64,000 nucleotides of DNA from DATARH01 sp963734125 (GTDB lineage: Bacteria > Pseudomonadota > Alphaproteobacteria > ATCC43930 > CGMCC-115725), in NCBI GenBank assembly GCA_963734125.1, contig CAVTGB010000079.1, positions 1 through 64,000 on the forward strand, in the 5' to 3' direction. The position numbers and the translations under genes are program-made. Under the pieces are notes generated by a model. That model was not told the DNA's origin and did not search any database. It saw nothing but the letters and a program-made list of their open reading frames with translations. Below are positions 53,449 to 62,164 of the stretch, piece after piece (position 1 is the stretch's first letter; each line of letters opens with the position of its first letter).

Positions 53449-54177
53449 ATGGGTATCTGTGTCTATGCGATCGAACGCGATGGTGGTGGCACACTGCCGG
53501 CGCTCGAGGGGATCCTCCGGCAACCGGTGTACCGCGTGGCGTCGGGCGGGCTTGCCGCGATCGTCAGCGAGTGTCCGCTCCAATATGTGCGCGCCGAACG
53601 CAAGCATATCGCCGCCAATCAACACGTGCTGAGCACGCTCAACCGGCAGTTCGATCGTACTGCCGATGGCATTCGGCACGGTCGCCCAATCGGCCGATGC
53701 GCTGTCCCGCTTTCTCGACGAATACGGCGAGGTGCTGAGCGTCCAGTTGCAGCACATCGCCGACACGGTCGAGATGAGCCTGCGGGTGCGCCTCGACGTA
53801 CCGGACGCGATCGCCTATCTGGTGGACTGCACGCCCGAACTGAAGGTCGCACGCGATCGGCTCTTTGGTCGCCCGCGGCCGCCCTCCCACGACGAGCGGA
53901 TACGGCTGGGGCAATTCTGCGCGGAGACGCTGAGCCGCTACCGCGACACGCAAGTCGCGCAAACGCTGGCCGTGCTCGGACCGTCTTGCGCGGACATCCG
54001 AACGCTGCCGGTCGCGACGGAAAACGAGATCGCCAATCTGGCGATGCTCGTCCGCGCGATGGCGTCGAGCGTTTCGAGGCGGCGGTGAACGATTTGGCCG
54101 GCGGTCTGCCGGACGAGTTCACCTTCACCATCGGCGGTCCGTGGCCGCCGCACAATTTCGTCCAGCTCGAGTTGTGA
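53449..54177 (+). pseudogene. GvpF/GvpL gas vesicle protein, two frameshifts
   Basis: GvpF/L proteins bind GvpA and help nucleate vesicles. Read across frames: MGICVYAIERDGGGTLPALE, GGLAAIVSECPLQYVR, HVLSTLNRQFD, then MAFGTVAQSADALSRFLDEY (matching the family PMRFGT block), VEMSLRVRLDVPDAIAYLV, and the C-terminal RFEAAVNDLAGGLPDEFTFT then GGPWPPHNFVQLEL (family GPWPPYxF). Two compensating shifts near 53665 and 54065 keep the total length a multiple of three. This is the more complete copy of two in the cluster. Confidence 0.85.
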
Positions 54178-54198
54178 GGACGGTCAGGAGGAAGGCCG

Positions 54199-54571
54199 AT
54201 GCTGCTGATTGACGATCTTCTGGCGGCCCCGCTGCGCGGTCTGTTCTTCGTGCTGAAGGAGATCAACGCGGCGGTGCAGGCGGAACGCGCCTCTGAGGAG
54301 CGCCGCGATCATCGCCGAACTCGGGGATCTCCATCGCCGACTGGACAATAACGAGATCAGCGAGGCCGATTTGACGGTCGGTGAAGAGCGGTTGCTGAAT
54401 CGCCTCGACAGGCTTTCGCGGCGACGGCGACACGGATGGCCCTTGCGACGGCCCCGAGTGACCGCGCCCTGCCCGCGAGCGGCGCCCATCGCTCGCCCGA
54501 GGCGGCGGCGTCGCTGGCCGAGGTGCTCGACCGGGTTCTGCATCTCGGCGTCTCGCTCGAAGGCAATTTGA
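54199..54571 (+). pseudogene. gvpG: GvpG gas vesicle protein, frameshifted
   Basis: A small helical assembly protein: MLLIDDLLAAPLRGLFFVLK, EINAAVQAERASEE in the first frame, and AAIIAELGDLHRRLDNNEIS, EADLTVGEERLLNRLDRL in the next, matching GvpG (LLLLPxxPVRGVxWV, AELxELxRxLDxGEISEEEF). The shift lies near 54300. The second frame runs on past the likely end into the following gene, so the true stop is uncertain. A CAGGAGGAAG ribosome-binding site precedes the ATG at 54199. Confidence 0.8.
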
Positions 54572-54690
54572 CGATCGGCGTCGCCAATGTCGATCTGCTG
54601 TACCTCGATCTGCGGCTGCTGCTCGCAGCGGTCGATACGGTCTGGCCGGAGGGGCGACCCTCGGTTCCGCATCGCGCCGAAAATCTGTGA
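54436..54690 (+). CDS. GvpA/J/S-family gas vesicle protein
   Basis: An 84-residue member of the GvpA superfamily: AASLAEVLDRVLHLGVSLEG, NLTIGVANVDLLYLDLRLLL and AAVDTVWPEG. It keeps the helix-strand-strand-helix pattern of GvpA but lacks the conserved wall residues, as in minor family members GvpS, GvpJ or GvpM. Its position between gvpG and gvpK is that of GvpA2/GvpS in other clusters. The frame is intact. The start is ATG 54436, inside the extended gvpG frame. Confidence 0.75.
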   Translation: MALATAPSDRALPASGAHRSPEAAASLAEVLDRVLHLGVSLEGNLTIGVANVDLLYLDLRLLLAAVDTVWPEGRPSVPHRAENL

Positions 54691-55069
54691 GGCGCCGCCG
54701 CCTCAGCCGCCGCCGTTACCCGACCGACACCGCCTGGCCAAGCCCCGGCACTAGCCTCGGGCCACCCGCCGTCGCCGGCGGCGCAGCGCCGCGTCGGCCT
54801 CCGATGACGCCTCCCGGGGCGTCGCCTCTCGACGCCGGTCGCCGGCCTCGTTCGGCTGGTGTTGACCCTGGTCAAACTGCTGTACGACGTGCTCGAGCGC
54901 CAGGCGGTGCGGCGCATGGATGGCGGGCATCTGACGGCAGCACAAATCGAGGATGTCGGTGCGGCGCTGCTGGCGCAGAGCGGTGGAGATCGAACGGTTG
55001 CGTCGGCACTTTGGTCTCGCCGATCGCGACGTTGACCTGAAATTCGGTCTGTCCGACCGATCCGTCTAG
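54687..55069 (+). pseudogene. gvpK: GvpK gas vesicle protein, frameshifted
   Basis: The GvpK core is recognisable as VAGLVRLVLTLVKLLYDVLE then RQAVRRMDGGHLTAAQIEDV, with a shift near 54985 to VEIERLRRHFGLADRDVDLK and FGLSDRSV at the stop. These correspond to the family blocks LxRLVLTLVELLRxLLERQA, RRVExGSL and LREHFGL. The N-terminal third is not readable in one frame; at least one further shift lies near 54800-54840. A GTG at 54687 overlapping the previous stop is the probable start. Confidence 0.75.
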
Positions 55070-55087
55070 AGTTTGAAGGATTTCTTC

Positions 55088-55436
55088 ATGCCTGCTCAAC
55101 AATCGCTGACCCATGCCTTCGAGAGCACCAATCTTGCCGATCTGCTGGAGCGGATCCTCGACAAGGGCGTCGTCGTCGCCGGCGACATCTCGATCAAACT
55201 GGTCGAAGTCGAACTGCTGACGATCCAGTCTGCGTCTGGTGATCTGCTCGGTCGACAAGGCGCGTGAGCTCGGCCTCGACTGGTGGAACCACGATGCGCG
55301 CCTGTCGCGCCAGGCCGGCGAACAGCAAGCCGCGTTGGCGGCAATGGATCAGCGGCTGGGCCGGATCGAGCAGGCGCTGGGCGCTAGCGCGCTCGGTGCC
55401 AACGCCGCCGCGGTTGAGCAGAGGGAGCCTGCCTGA
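55088..55436 (+). pseudogene. gvpJ: GvpJ-type gas vesicle protein, frameshifted
   Basis: A GvpA-superfamily minor protein: STNLADLLERILDKGVVVAG, DISIKLVEVELLTIQ, then after one extra base near 55225 LRLVICSVDKARELGLDWW. The VDKAxExGxDWW ending is the GvpJ hallmark. A C-terminal helix QQAALAAMDQRLGRIEQALG follows. GvpJ is thought to take part in the vesicle tips or nucleation. Corrected length is ~115 residues. Confidence 0.82.
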
Positions 55437-55942
55437 TGAGCAAGCGAAGACGAAACCGGCCGGGCCGGCTTTATCAAGATCGCCCGAGGTCTCTCCGACC
55501 TGTTCAACTTTCTCGTCCGAACTCGACGAGGACAAGCAGCCGCGCCGCGGCAAGCGCGAGAAGGACGGGATGGTGATCGAGTATTCCTTCGGCAAGCGGA
55601 CGCTCGCCGAAGAGCGAGACCGAGAGCGCGGCCGAAATGCCGCCGGAAGAGCCGCGGGCGACGCGGCGACGCAGCGCGAAGCCGCGCGGGCTCGAAGTCC
55701 TTGAGCCGGTCACCGACATGTTCGACGAGCCGGACGAGGTGGTGCTGCTGTTCGAGGTGCCGGGGGTCGCGCGCAAAGACATCCGTTGCGTGCTCGACGG
55801 CGACATCGTGCTGGTCGAGGCCAAGACCGGCGAGCGCCTCTACCGCAAGGAGATCCTGATCGAGCAAAAACTCGCTTGCCGGGCGCCGCGGCTGCGTCTG
55901 CGCAACGGCATCCTCGAGGCCCGACTGGCCAAGTTGAAGTAG
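55436..55942 (+). pseudogene. GvpH, Hsp20-like gas vesicle protein, frameshifted
   Basis: Read across three frames: GFIKIARGLSDLFNFLV, then ELDEDKQPRRGKREKDGMVI and EYSFGKRTLAEE, then an alpha-crystallin-like domain VTDMFDEPDEVVLLFEVPGV, ARKDIRCVLDGDIVLVEAKT and LRLRNGILEARLAKLK. This layout matches GvpH, an Hsp20-fold protein that binds GvpA. Shifts lie near 55460, 55520 and 55615. It overlaps the gvpJ stop by ATG/TGA. Confidence 0.78.
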
Positions 55943-55965
55943 CAGCGCGAGTGGGCGAGCTTACG

Positions 55966-56520
55966 ATGGCCAGACTGATTTACATCCCCGTCATACACAG
56001 CAGCGCCGAGATGGGCTCGGCCGCGAGCGCCTACAAGGCGGCGTTCGTTGCCCGGTTCGGCGAACAGAAATGGCAGGAACGCTGCGACAAGTTCGATGCG
56101 ATCTGGGCCGCCATCGCAGCGGCGATCGACGCTCTCGCGCTCAATCCGGCCACGCTCAAGCTCTATCAGGACAGCCTGCCGCTGTGTGGCAAGGAGATCG
56201 CGCTGACTCGAGACCTGGCCGCTCTAGGCAGCCATAACCACCGGCTTCTCGCCGCGCTTGTCGACAACGGAGCCGCCCTCGTTGGAACCGAGTCTCCGGC
56301 GCTGTTGCTCGAAGAATACCGGCTGTTGCAGTCGGCCGACCGCGCCCCGGAAGAGGCCGCGACGCTATTGCAGAAACGCGACCAGTTCATCGCTGAGCGC
56401 ATCGACGCGACGTTGCACGAGGATGAGACGGGTCTGCTCTTCATGGGGGCGCTGCATCAAGTGGCGCGGCTGCTGCCGCCGCGGATCCGTGTTGAATACC
56501 TGGCCGTGCGAGCACGGTGA
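55966..56520 (+). CDS. uncharacterised protein in the gas vesicle cluster
   Basis: A 184-residue intact frame: ARLIYIPVIHSSAEMGSAAS, FGEQKWQERCDKFDAIWAAI, LKLYQDSLPLCGKEIALTRD, GSHNHRLLAALVDNGAALVG and a helical C-terminus with LLFMGALHQVARLLPPRIRV. The opening P-V-I-H-S motif and the LYQDSLP segment look like conserved active or binding sites. I recall similar uncharacterised proteins in other bacteria and archaea but cannot name the family. It lies between gvpH and the CDC48-type gene and is one of few unbroken genes here. Confidence 0.7.
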   Translation: MARLIYIPVIHSSAEMGSAASAYKAAFVARFGEQKWQERCDKFDAIWAAIAAAIDALALNPATLKLYQDSLPLCGKEIALTRDLAALGSHNHRLLAALVDNGAALVGTESPALLLEEYRLLQSADRAPEEAATLLQKRDQFIAERIDATLHEDETGLLFMGALHQVARLLPPRIRVEYLAVRAR

Positions 56521-56545
56521 GCACCTGCGTCGATAGGAGTAACGG

Positions 56546-57520
56546 ATGCCCAATGATGAAGCGCTGGTCGATGAAAGGTTGCAGCTGACCGTCATCGAGG
56601 CGCGGCGCGAGGATGTCGGGCGCGGGATCGTCCGGCTCGACCCGGCGACGCTGAAGGAAATCGGCGCCGCGCCGGGCGACGTCCTGGCGATCGAGGGCAG
56701 GACGCGGACTGTTGCCAAGGCGATGCCGACCTTCAAGGAAGAGCGCGGCCAAGAGGTCATCCAGCTCGACGGGGTCACCCGCACCAATGCCGGCGTGGCG
56801 CTCGGCCAGAAGATCACGGTTGCCAAGGTTGCCCATGCCTCGGCTCGGCGGGTCGTCATGGCGCCACTGGGCGCGGCGTCATTGCAGCGAGGATGACGTC
56901 GATTACATCGCGCGCCGTCTCGACGGGCTGGCGATGCGCAGCGGGGACCGGGTGCGCACGGCGCTGTTCGGCAACGGCCACCGCGAATTTCGCGTGGTCA
57001 GAACCGAGCCCGACGGGCCGGTGATGGTGCAGCCGAGCACTCTCCTGGTGATCGAGAAGGCGCGTCCGGGCGAAGCCTGATCAGCAGCCGGACGACATCG
57101 TCACCTATGACGATCTCGGCGGCATGGAACGCGAGATCCACAAGATCCGCGAGATGATCGAACTGCCGCTGACCCACCCCGAGGTGTTCGACCGCCTTGG
57201 CATGAAGCCGCCCAAGGGCGTGCCGCTGCATGGCCCGCCCGGCTGCGGCAAGACGCTGCTCGGCCGCGCCGTGGCACACGAGTCGCGAGGCGGCGTTCAT
57301 CTACGTCAGCGGGCCGGAGATCATCCAGAAATTTTACGGTGAGAGCGAGGCGCGGCTACGCAAGGTCTTCGAGGACGCGCGGCGGCGGGCGCCCTGCATC
57401 ATTTTCTTCGATGAAATCAACTCGCTGGCGCCAAAGCGCGAGCGTGTCGAGGGTGAGGTGGAAAAGCGCGTCGTCGCGCAGCTGCTGTCGCTGATGGACG
57501 GGTTGAAGGCCGCCCATCAA
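56546..57520 (+). pseudogene. CDC48/VCP-type AAA ATPase, truncated and frameshifted
   Basis: The N-domain (LTVIEARREDVGRGIVRLDP, IGAAPGDVLAIEG, FGNGHREFRVVRTEP, VQPSTLLVIEKA) and first AAA module (DIVTYDDLGGMEREIHKIRE, IELPLTHPEVFDRLGMKPPK, Walker A LHGPPGCGKTLLGRAVAHE, pore-loop FIYVSGPEIIQKFYGESE, Walker B APCIIFFDEINSLAPKR) are present over several frames. Shifts lie near 56880, 57080 and 57285. Similarity stops at LLSLMDGLK (about 57515), so the rest of D1 and all of D2 are gone. Such unfoldases occur in or beside gvp clusters of some proteobacteria. Confidence 0.82.
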
Positions 57521-57533
57521 CGCGCAGGTAGGC

Positions 57534-58283
57534 GTGATGATCAACAGCATCCGCAGCAGTCTTGATTTGCTCGTCAATCGGCTCGCCGAGCGCGCTCGCT
57601 ATTCGGGTAAAGAAGATGCGCACTTTCCGATCTGCCGGGATCGCGACGCCTTCTTCAAAGGCAAACGCGCGGGACGAAAGGCAATAAAGCGGCTTTCCAC
57701 CGATGATCACCGTATCATCGAAGAGTTGGAGCCGTGGGCTGGCGGCCAAGACCCCCTTCTCTACGTACTCCACGATCTTGACGTGACGCGGAAGCATCGC
57801 CTCCTGGTTGTCGTCACCCCACGCATCCAATCTGCCCAGTTTACGACGACCGGGGAGCGCCGCAGCGTCAGCCTCAAGCCCGTCGACGCGATCGCATTTC
57901 AGAATGACGCCGAGCTTGGGATTTTCGGGATCGAAGCCGACAACGACCAAATCGAGCTCGGCTTCGATGTACGATTGGACGAAGCCGGTCCGTTGGCAGG
58001 TGAGGACATCACGCCCGCGATCCAGCGTCTCGCGGCTACGGCCGCGCAGCGACGAAGTACGATGTCTCACAGGCACTTTCCTTCGTCGCTACGCGCAGGA
58101 ACAACACTGAGGAGCGCGTGTCCTGGCAGGCCGATATCCCTTTTCTTCTGGATCGCCTCGCCGTTGGCGGTACTGCTCGGGCGGGATGAAAAATGGCATT
58201 CTGCCCATCGAGATGCGCGAGAAGCTGGACCTCAGATTGAATGCGCGTCGATAACTCAGTGCAAAAACCGACTTTTGCACTGA
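57534..58283 (+). CDS. uncharacterised protein, apparently 5'-truncated
   Basis: A frame of up to 249 residues: MINSIRSSLDLLVNRLAERA, YSGKEDAHFPICRDRDAFFK, IKRLSTDDHRIIEELEPWAG, LLYVLHDLDVTRKHRLLVVV and LGIFGIEADNDQIELGFDVR. The region to ~residue 175 reads like a conserved hypothetical family in alphaproteobacteria. The family normally has an N-terminal helix before SxRSSLDxL, which is missing, and the last ~60 residues look out of frame and end inside a perfect inverted repeat. Its 5' edge abuts the cut CDC48 gene, marking a rearrangement point near 57520. Confidence 0.55.
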   Translation: MMINSIRSSLDLLVNRLAERARYSGKEDAHFPICRDRDAFFKGKRAGRKAIKRLSTDDHRIIEELEPWAGGQDPLLYVLHDLDVTRKHRLLVVVTPRIQSAQFTTTGERRSVSLKPVDAIAFQNDAELGIFGIEADNDQIELGFDVRLDEAGPLAGEDITPAIQRLAATAAQRRSTMSHRHFPSSLRAGTTLRSACPGRPISLFFWIASPLAVLLGRDEKWHSAHRDAREAGPQIECASITQCKNRLLH

Positions 58284-58286
58284 GTT
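58253..58286. repeat. perfect 14-bp inverted repeat
   Basis: AACTCAGTGCAAAA and TTTTGCACTGAGTT are exact reverse complements separated by six bases. The hairpin is less GC-rich than its surroundings. It could be a bidirectional terminator (the A/T run is inside the stem) or an operator or recombination site. It follows the damaged conserved gene at 57534. Confidence 0.6.
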
Positions 58287-58510
58287 GCTGGATTGCCGAT
58301 CGTCTCCAGTCGCTGCCGTGCACATTGTCTTTCATCGCGTCGCGCATCGAGGTGCAGAACCCCGGGTTTGGCGAATACGGTGGTCCATTTGGGCCGCTGA
58401 AATGAGGTAGCCTCTCGTGCTCGAATTTCGTTGCCAGATAAGCCGCCTGGGCCATCCGGTCTCAGCTATCTTGGCCATTCGGAATATCGGATGAAAGAGA
58501 TGTTGACCGG

Positions 58511-58774
58511 ATGACCTCAAGCGCTGAGTGGGACGTCGTCAATCTAGGATCCGGCATTGCCGGCCTGGCCGGGGCGCTTGCTGACCACCAACCGGGCTTG
58601 CGGCCGATTGTCCTCGAAAAGGCGAGCACGTTGGGCGGCGGTACGATCAACTCGTAAGGGCTGATCTGGGTTGGCCAGAATGATCTGGCGCGGGCCGCCG
58701 GCTATCGCGACGCGCGGGACGGGACGATCGCCTATATGCGGTTTCTCGGCGGCGGCAGTGTCGTTCGTAGATGA
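58511..58774 (+). pseudogene. FAD-dependent oxidoreductase N-terminal fragment
   Basis: An 88-codon fragment with the dinucleotide-binding start WDVVNLGSGIAGLAGALADH, GLRPIVLEKASTLGGGTINS, then a TAA where the family has Tyr, and GLIWVGQNDLARAAGYRDAR and DGTIAYMRFLGGGS. It resembles flavocytochrome/3-ketosteroid-dehydrogenase type proteins of ~550 residues. The remaining ~460 residues are absent. It is one of the few genes here broken by a nonsense substitution rather than an indel. Confidence 0.75.
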
Positions 58775-58955
58775 CCATTTTCGGCGCAACTTTGCCATGA
58801 CGAGGGTCGTTGGGTGTCGGCCGACGACAGTGGACCGCTGCTTAGCTAGGCGAAACAACGCCGGCCCCGGAGCCGATCATTTCCGGATCGCGCATTTGCG
58901 GCTCCCGCTTATGATGACGGCCGGAGTACACCCGACGACAGGGCGAGGGGCGCAG

Positions 58956-59600
58956 ATGACGGCGACGGCGGTCGAGGCATGGGACGAGCGGTGGGCAACG
59001 CCGGAGGGCCGCGCCGATTGGCTCGTGCCGCACCCGGCAGTGGGAGCGGTGGTGCCGGTGCTGAAGGCGCGCGGCATGCAGACTGTGCTCGACCTCGGTT
59101 GCGGCGTCGGCCGGCACGCGCTGTTCTTCGCCGAGCACGGCTTTGCCGTCGAGGCGATCGACGGCGCCGCCGCCGGCCTCGACTTCGCTCGCCGCGAGGC
59201 GGCCGCGCGCGGCCTCCGACTGAGCCTGCGCCAGGCCGATGCCGACGCGCTGCCCTTCGCTGACGAGAGCTTCGACTATGTGCTGTCGTGGAACGTCATC
59301 TTTCACGGCACGATGGGCGATGTCGGCCGCCGCCTCGCCGAGATCTGGCGCGTCCTGAAGCCCGGCGGGCTCTACCAGGGTACGATGCTGTCGAAGCGCG
59401 ATGTGCAATTCGGCCGCGGCCGGCCGGTCGCCCCCGACACCTTCATCCGCGGCAGCGACCCCAAGGCGCACCCGCACTACTATTGCGACTTGGCCGGTCT
59501 TGCCGCGCTCTTCGCCGGCTTCGAGCTTCTGTCGCTGACCCAGGAGGAGCAGCGCCGCCCTGGCTCCTGGCACTGGCACATCCTCGCCGAACGGCGGTGA
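58956..59600 (+). CDS. class I SAM-dependent methyltransferase
   Basis: A 214-residue methyltransferase: SAM motif I VLDLGCGVGRHALFFAEHGF, motif II AVEAIDGAAAGLDFA, ADALPFADESFDYVLSWNVI, and motif IV HGTMGDVGRRLAEIWRVLKP. The C-terminus is PHYYCDLAGLAALFAGFELL, SWHWHILAER. The substrate is unknown. The ATG at 58956 follows GGGCGAGGGG; longer frames upstream extend into the oxidoreductase remnant and are unlikely. Confidence 0.85.
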   Translation: MTATAVEAWDERWATPEGRADWLVPHPAVGAVVPVLKARGMQTVLDLGCGVGRHALFFAEHGFAVEAIDGAAAGLDFARREAAARGLRLSLRQADADALPFADESFDYVLSWNVIFHGTMGDVGRRLAEIWRVLKPGGLYQGTMLSKRDVQFGRGRPVAPDTFIRGSDPKAHPHYYCDLAGLAALFAGFELLSLTQEEQRRPGSWHWHILAERR

Positions 59601-59926
59601 ACGGGGACGGCCGCCTTGCTGCACCGGCTGGTCGGTTCGTGCGACGGATCAAGCTTCGTTGAGGAAGTCCCTTCGCGCGAAAGGCCGTTATTGGCAACGC
59701 CGGGCGAGCGACGGCTCGTGATCGCTGTCCGCAAACCGCCATGCGCCATGCCAGAACAATGAGCGCGGTGGCAAGAGCCGCATGGAGTGGTTCGCCACGC
59801 CGTTGCGTCAAGCTGACATAGCTGATTCAATGAGAAGTGCTCAAGCAATAGTCTGGGACGGGGTGTGGCAGCGCGCATCGTGACGCGCCGCTGCGCCTGC
59901 CGCCGACAGCAATAACGGAGTACGCC
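59601..59926. other. intergenic region without recognisable features
   Basis: About 325 bp between the methyltransferase and cupin genes. I see no protein-like frame, RNA gene or clear terminator. It presumably contains the promoter of the cupin gene. Confidence 0.35.
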
Positions 59927-60718
59927 GTGGTCCTGACCGCCGACAGCATCCTCGCCCGCAGCACCCGCCGACGCCAGACGTCGACCGGCTGGAACACCGC
60001 CTATATTGGCGCCAACCGCTACACCTTGCCGCCGGACGAGAAGCCGCCGGCCGACGATGCGCTGCACCCGATGGCCTTCCTGGTCGAGAAGGGTCCGGGC
60101 GCCGTCACCCGGCCGCACTTCCACCAAGCCGACCAATTCCAGGTGGTCGTTGCCGGTCGCGGCATGCTCGGTGACCATGAATTCAGCGACGGCGCGGTGC
60201 ATTACACCGACGCCTACTCGGCCTATGGACCGATCGTCGCCGGGAAGTCGGGCATCTGGTGGTTCACCCTGCGCAACCGCTGGGACCCCGGCGCCCGGTA
60301 TATGCCGGCCGAGCGGGAGGTGCTTAATGCGGCCCGCGACCGCCACCAGCACTGGGAACTCACCACCGAGGCGATGCCGTCGGCGCTTCTCGGCGAGCTG
60401 TGTGAGGCGACGGCCATTTCCTGCCGCCCGGTTCTCGAAGCGGAAGATGGGCTGGCGGGCTGGCGCTACCGGATACCGCCTCGCACCGCTATTGACGGGC
60501 GCGCGCCGAGCGCCGGCGGTGGCCAATTCTGGCTGGTGCTGGCGGGCGACGCCGCGGTCGATGGCGGCGATCCGTTGCCGGCCAATTCCTGCATCTTCGT
60601 CGGCCCGGAGGAGCCCGCCTTTGCCGGCGTCTCAGGCCGTGTCGGCGCCGAATTGCTGTGCCTGCAATTCCGTCGCCGCGCCCACGGTGATGGTGCCGGC
60701 CGGGCGCCAAACCAGTAA
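59927..60718 (+). CDS. cupin domain protein
   Basis: A 263-residue protein with one clear cupin barrel: VTRPHFHQADQFQVVVAGRG with the two metal-binding His residues and Glu replaced by Asp-Gln (HFHQADQF), followed by YSAYGPIVAGKSGIWWFTLR. The second half (PSAGGGQFWLVLAGDAAVDG, NSCIFVGPEEPAFAGVS) looks like a degenerate second barrel, so it may be a bicupin. The GTG start at 59927 follows AACGGAG. The function is unknown. Confidence 0.75.
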   Translation: MVLTADSILARSTRRRQTSTGWNTAYIGANRYTLPPDEKPPADDALHPMAFLVEKGPGAVTRPHFHQADQFQVVVAGRGMLGDHEFSDGAVHYTDAYSAYGPIVAGKSGIWWFTLRNRWDPGARYMPAEREVLNAARDRHQHWELTTEAMPSALLGELCEATAISCRPVLEAEDGLAGWRYRIPPRTAIDGRAPSAGGGQFWLVLAGDAAVDGGDPLPANSCIFVGPEEPAFAGVSGRVGAELLCLQFRRRAHGDGAGRAPNQ

Positions 60719-60900
60719 TCGTCGGGGCCCAAAGCCGATGCAGTTTCGTGTCGTGACGCTCAACCGCGAGCAGGACCACAAGCGCTGGAACGCGCTGCAA
60801 CCCCTGAAAGGCGCCGAGATCGCGGCTCTCTAGGCCCCCCGGGCGGAGCCATCAGTGTTTGTTCTCTGGCCCATACAAGCTCACGTGCAGAACGCGACCA

Positions 60901-61005
60901 TCATATCGAATAGGGTGCGGCGCCATTCATGCCCCACAGCACGAAGGCGACAATGCCGAGCACGCCAGCGACAATCCACGAGTTGTCGCTTAACTTCGGC
61001 AGCAT
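60901..61005 (-). CDS. candidate single-helix small membrane protein
   Basis: A 34-codon frame: MLPKLSDNSWIVAGVLGIVA followed by FVLWGMNGAAPYSI and a stop. A single strong transmembrane helix with polar ends is typical of small inner-membrane proteins. The ATG is at 61005. There is no clear ribosome-binding site, so this is tentative. It could also be the decayed end of a larger gene. Confidence 0.35.
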   Translation of the reverse strand: MLPKLSDNSWIVAGVLGIVAFVLWGMNGAAPYSI

Positions 61006-61088
61006 GGACCACTCTTGTCCGCCATCTGGCCGGTGGCGTGGCGAGGCTTTCCGGCTTGAGCCGGCAAATTGACCCCGGCGGTGGGCGA

Positions 61089-62164
61089 TCAGATGTGGCG
61101 GATGCGGGGCAATACTTCTTTCCCGAACATCGTCAATTTGTCGATCACCGCTTCCGGCGCGGCGTCGGCGGTCTGGAAAAACAGGTCGAGCACGCCGACA
61201 CCGGCCTCTTCCCGGCAGCGCTTGATCTGGTCGATGACGGTATCGGGGCAGCCGATGAACGTCGTCGGCAGCCGGCCGCCGACATTGGGCGTACGCGCCT
61301 CGCCGGCGATATTGCGCGAAGTCGAGGCGGACCAATTCCTTGCCAATCGCGGCCGGCAGAGGCAGCGGCGACTGGTCGGCCATCTTCTGCAGCGTCGCTT
61401 CGGCCGTCGCGTCGCTTTCGGCGAGCAGCACGTTGGCCCGGTAGATGACCTGCTCCGGACCCGGCTGCCATCCCTCGCGCTCGCAGGCCTCACGGTAGTA
61501 GCTCGCCGCTCGCGCAATGACAGGAAACGATGCATAGGACAGCCCAAGGCCAAGCCGGTGGCGCGCCGCGAACTCACAGGATCTCCTGGCTGGTGCCGAG
61601 CACATAGGTCGGCGGATGCGGGTCGGTGGCCGGACGCGGCCACACGGCGACGCCGCGAAACTGGAAATGCCTTCCCTGCCAGCCGAACGGCTGCGGTTCC
61701 GTCCACGCCTTGAGGATCAGCTCCATCGCCTCGGTCGTGCGCTCGCGCGCCTCGGTAGGGTTGAGGCCGTAGCTGAGGTATTCGCCGGTCGTGCCGCGCA
61801 ACAGCCCGATAACGAGCCGGCCGGGTAGCAGATTGTCGAGCAGCGCCATCTCCTCGGCGATCCGCACCGGATTGATATGCGAGACGATCGGGCCGAGCAC
61901 CGCGATCTTGATGCGCGTCGAGTGCGCCGCCAGATGCGCCGCGACAATGGCCGGGGCGGGCGTCACGCGGCGGTGCGAATAATGGTGTTCGGCGACGCTG
62001 ATCCAGTCGAAACCGAGCTGTTCGACCAGCCGCAGCCGCTCGACCATACCCCGATAGGCGTCGGCGCCGGCGCCGCTGTCATATTCGGCCGGCGGCAGCG
62101 GCCAGCCGGCGGGCAGCGGTCGTGGCGGCCGGTAGTGTCCGGTTTCGAAATATGAGACCTTCAT
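61089..62164 (-). pseudogene. luciferase-like (LLM) flavin-dependent monooxygenase, two frameshifts
   Basis: A ~358-residue bacterial-luciferase-family enzyme using FMNH2: MKVSYFETGHYRPPRPLP, GFDWISVAEHHYSHRRVTPA, RIKIAVLGPIVSHINPVRIA, LLPGRLVIGLLRGTTGEYL, then LGLGLSYASFPVIARAASYY, and TFIGCPDTVIDQIKRCREEA, VLDLFFQTADAAPEAVIDKL. Frame changes lie near 61577 and 61310. The start ATG at 62164 follows a GGAGGCGAGAG region. Motifs are otherwise intact. The substrate may be an alkane, sulfonate or other small organic compound and is not inferable. Confidence 0.8.

Noticed and set aside
60738..60833. 31-codon frame starting MQFRVVTLNREQDHKRWNAL
   Set aside because: It looks like the beginning of a protein that stops after 31 codons. 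It may be a remnant, but there is too little to assign or to call as a gene.
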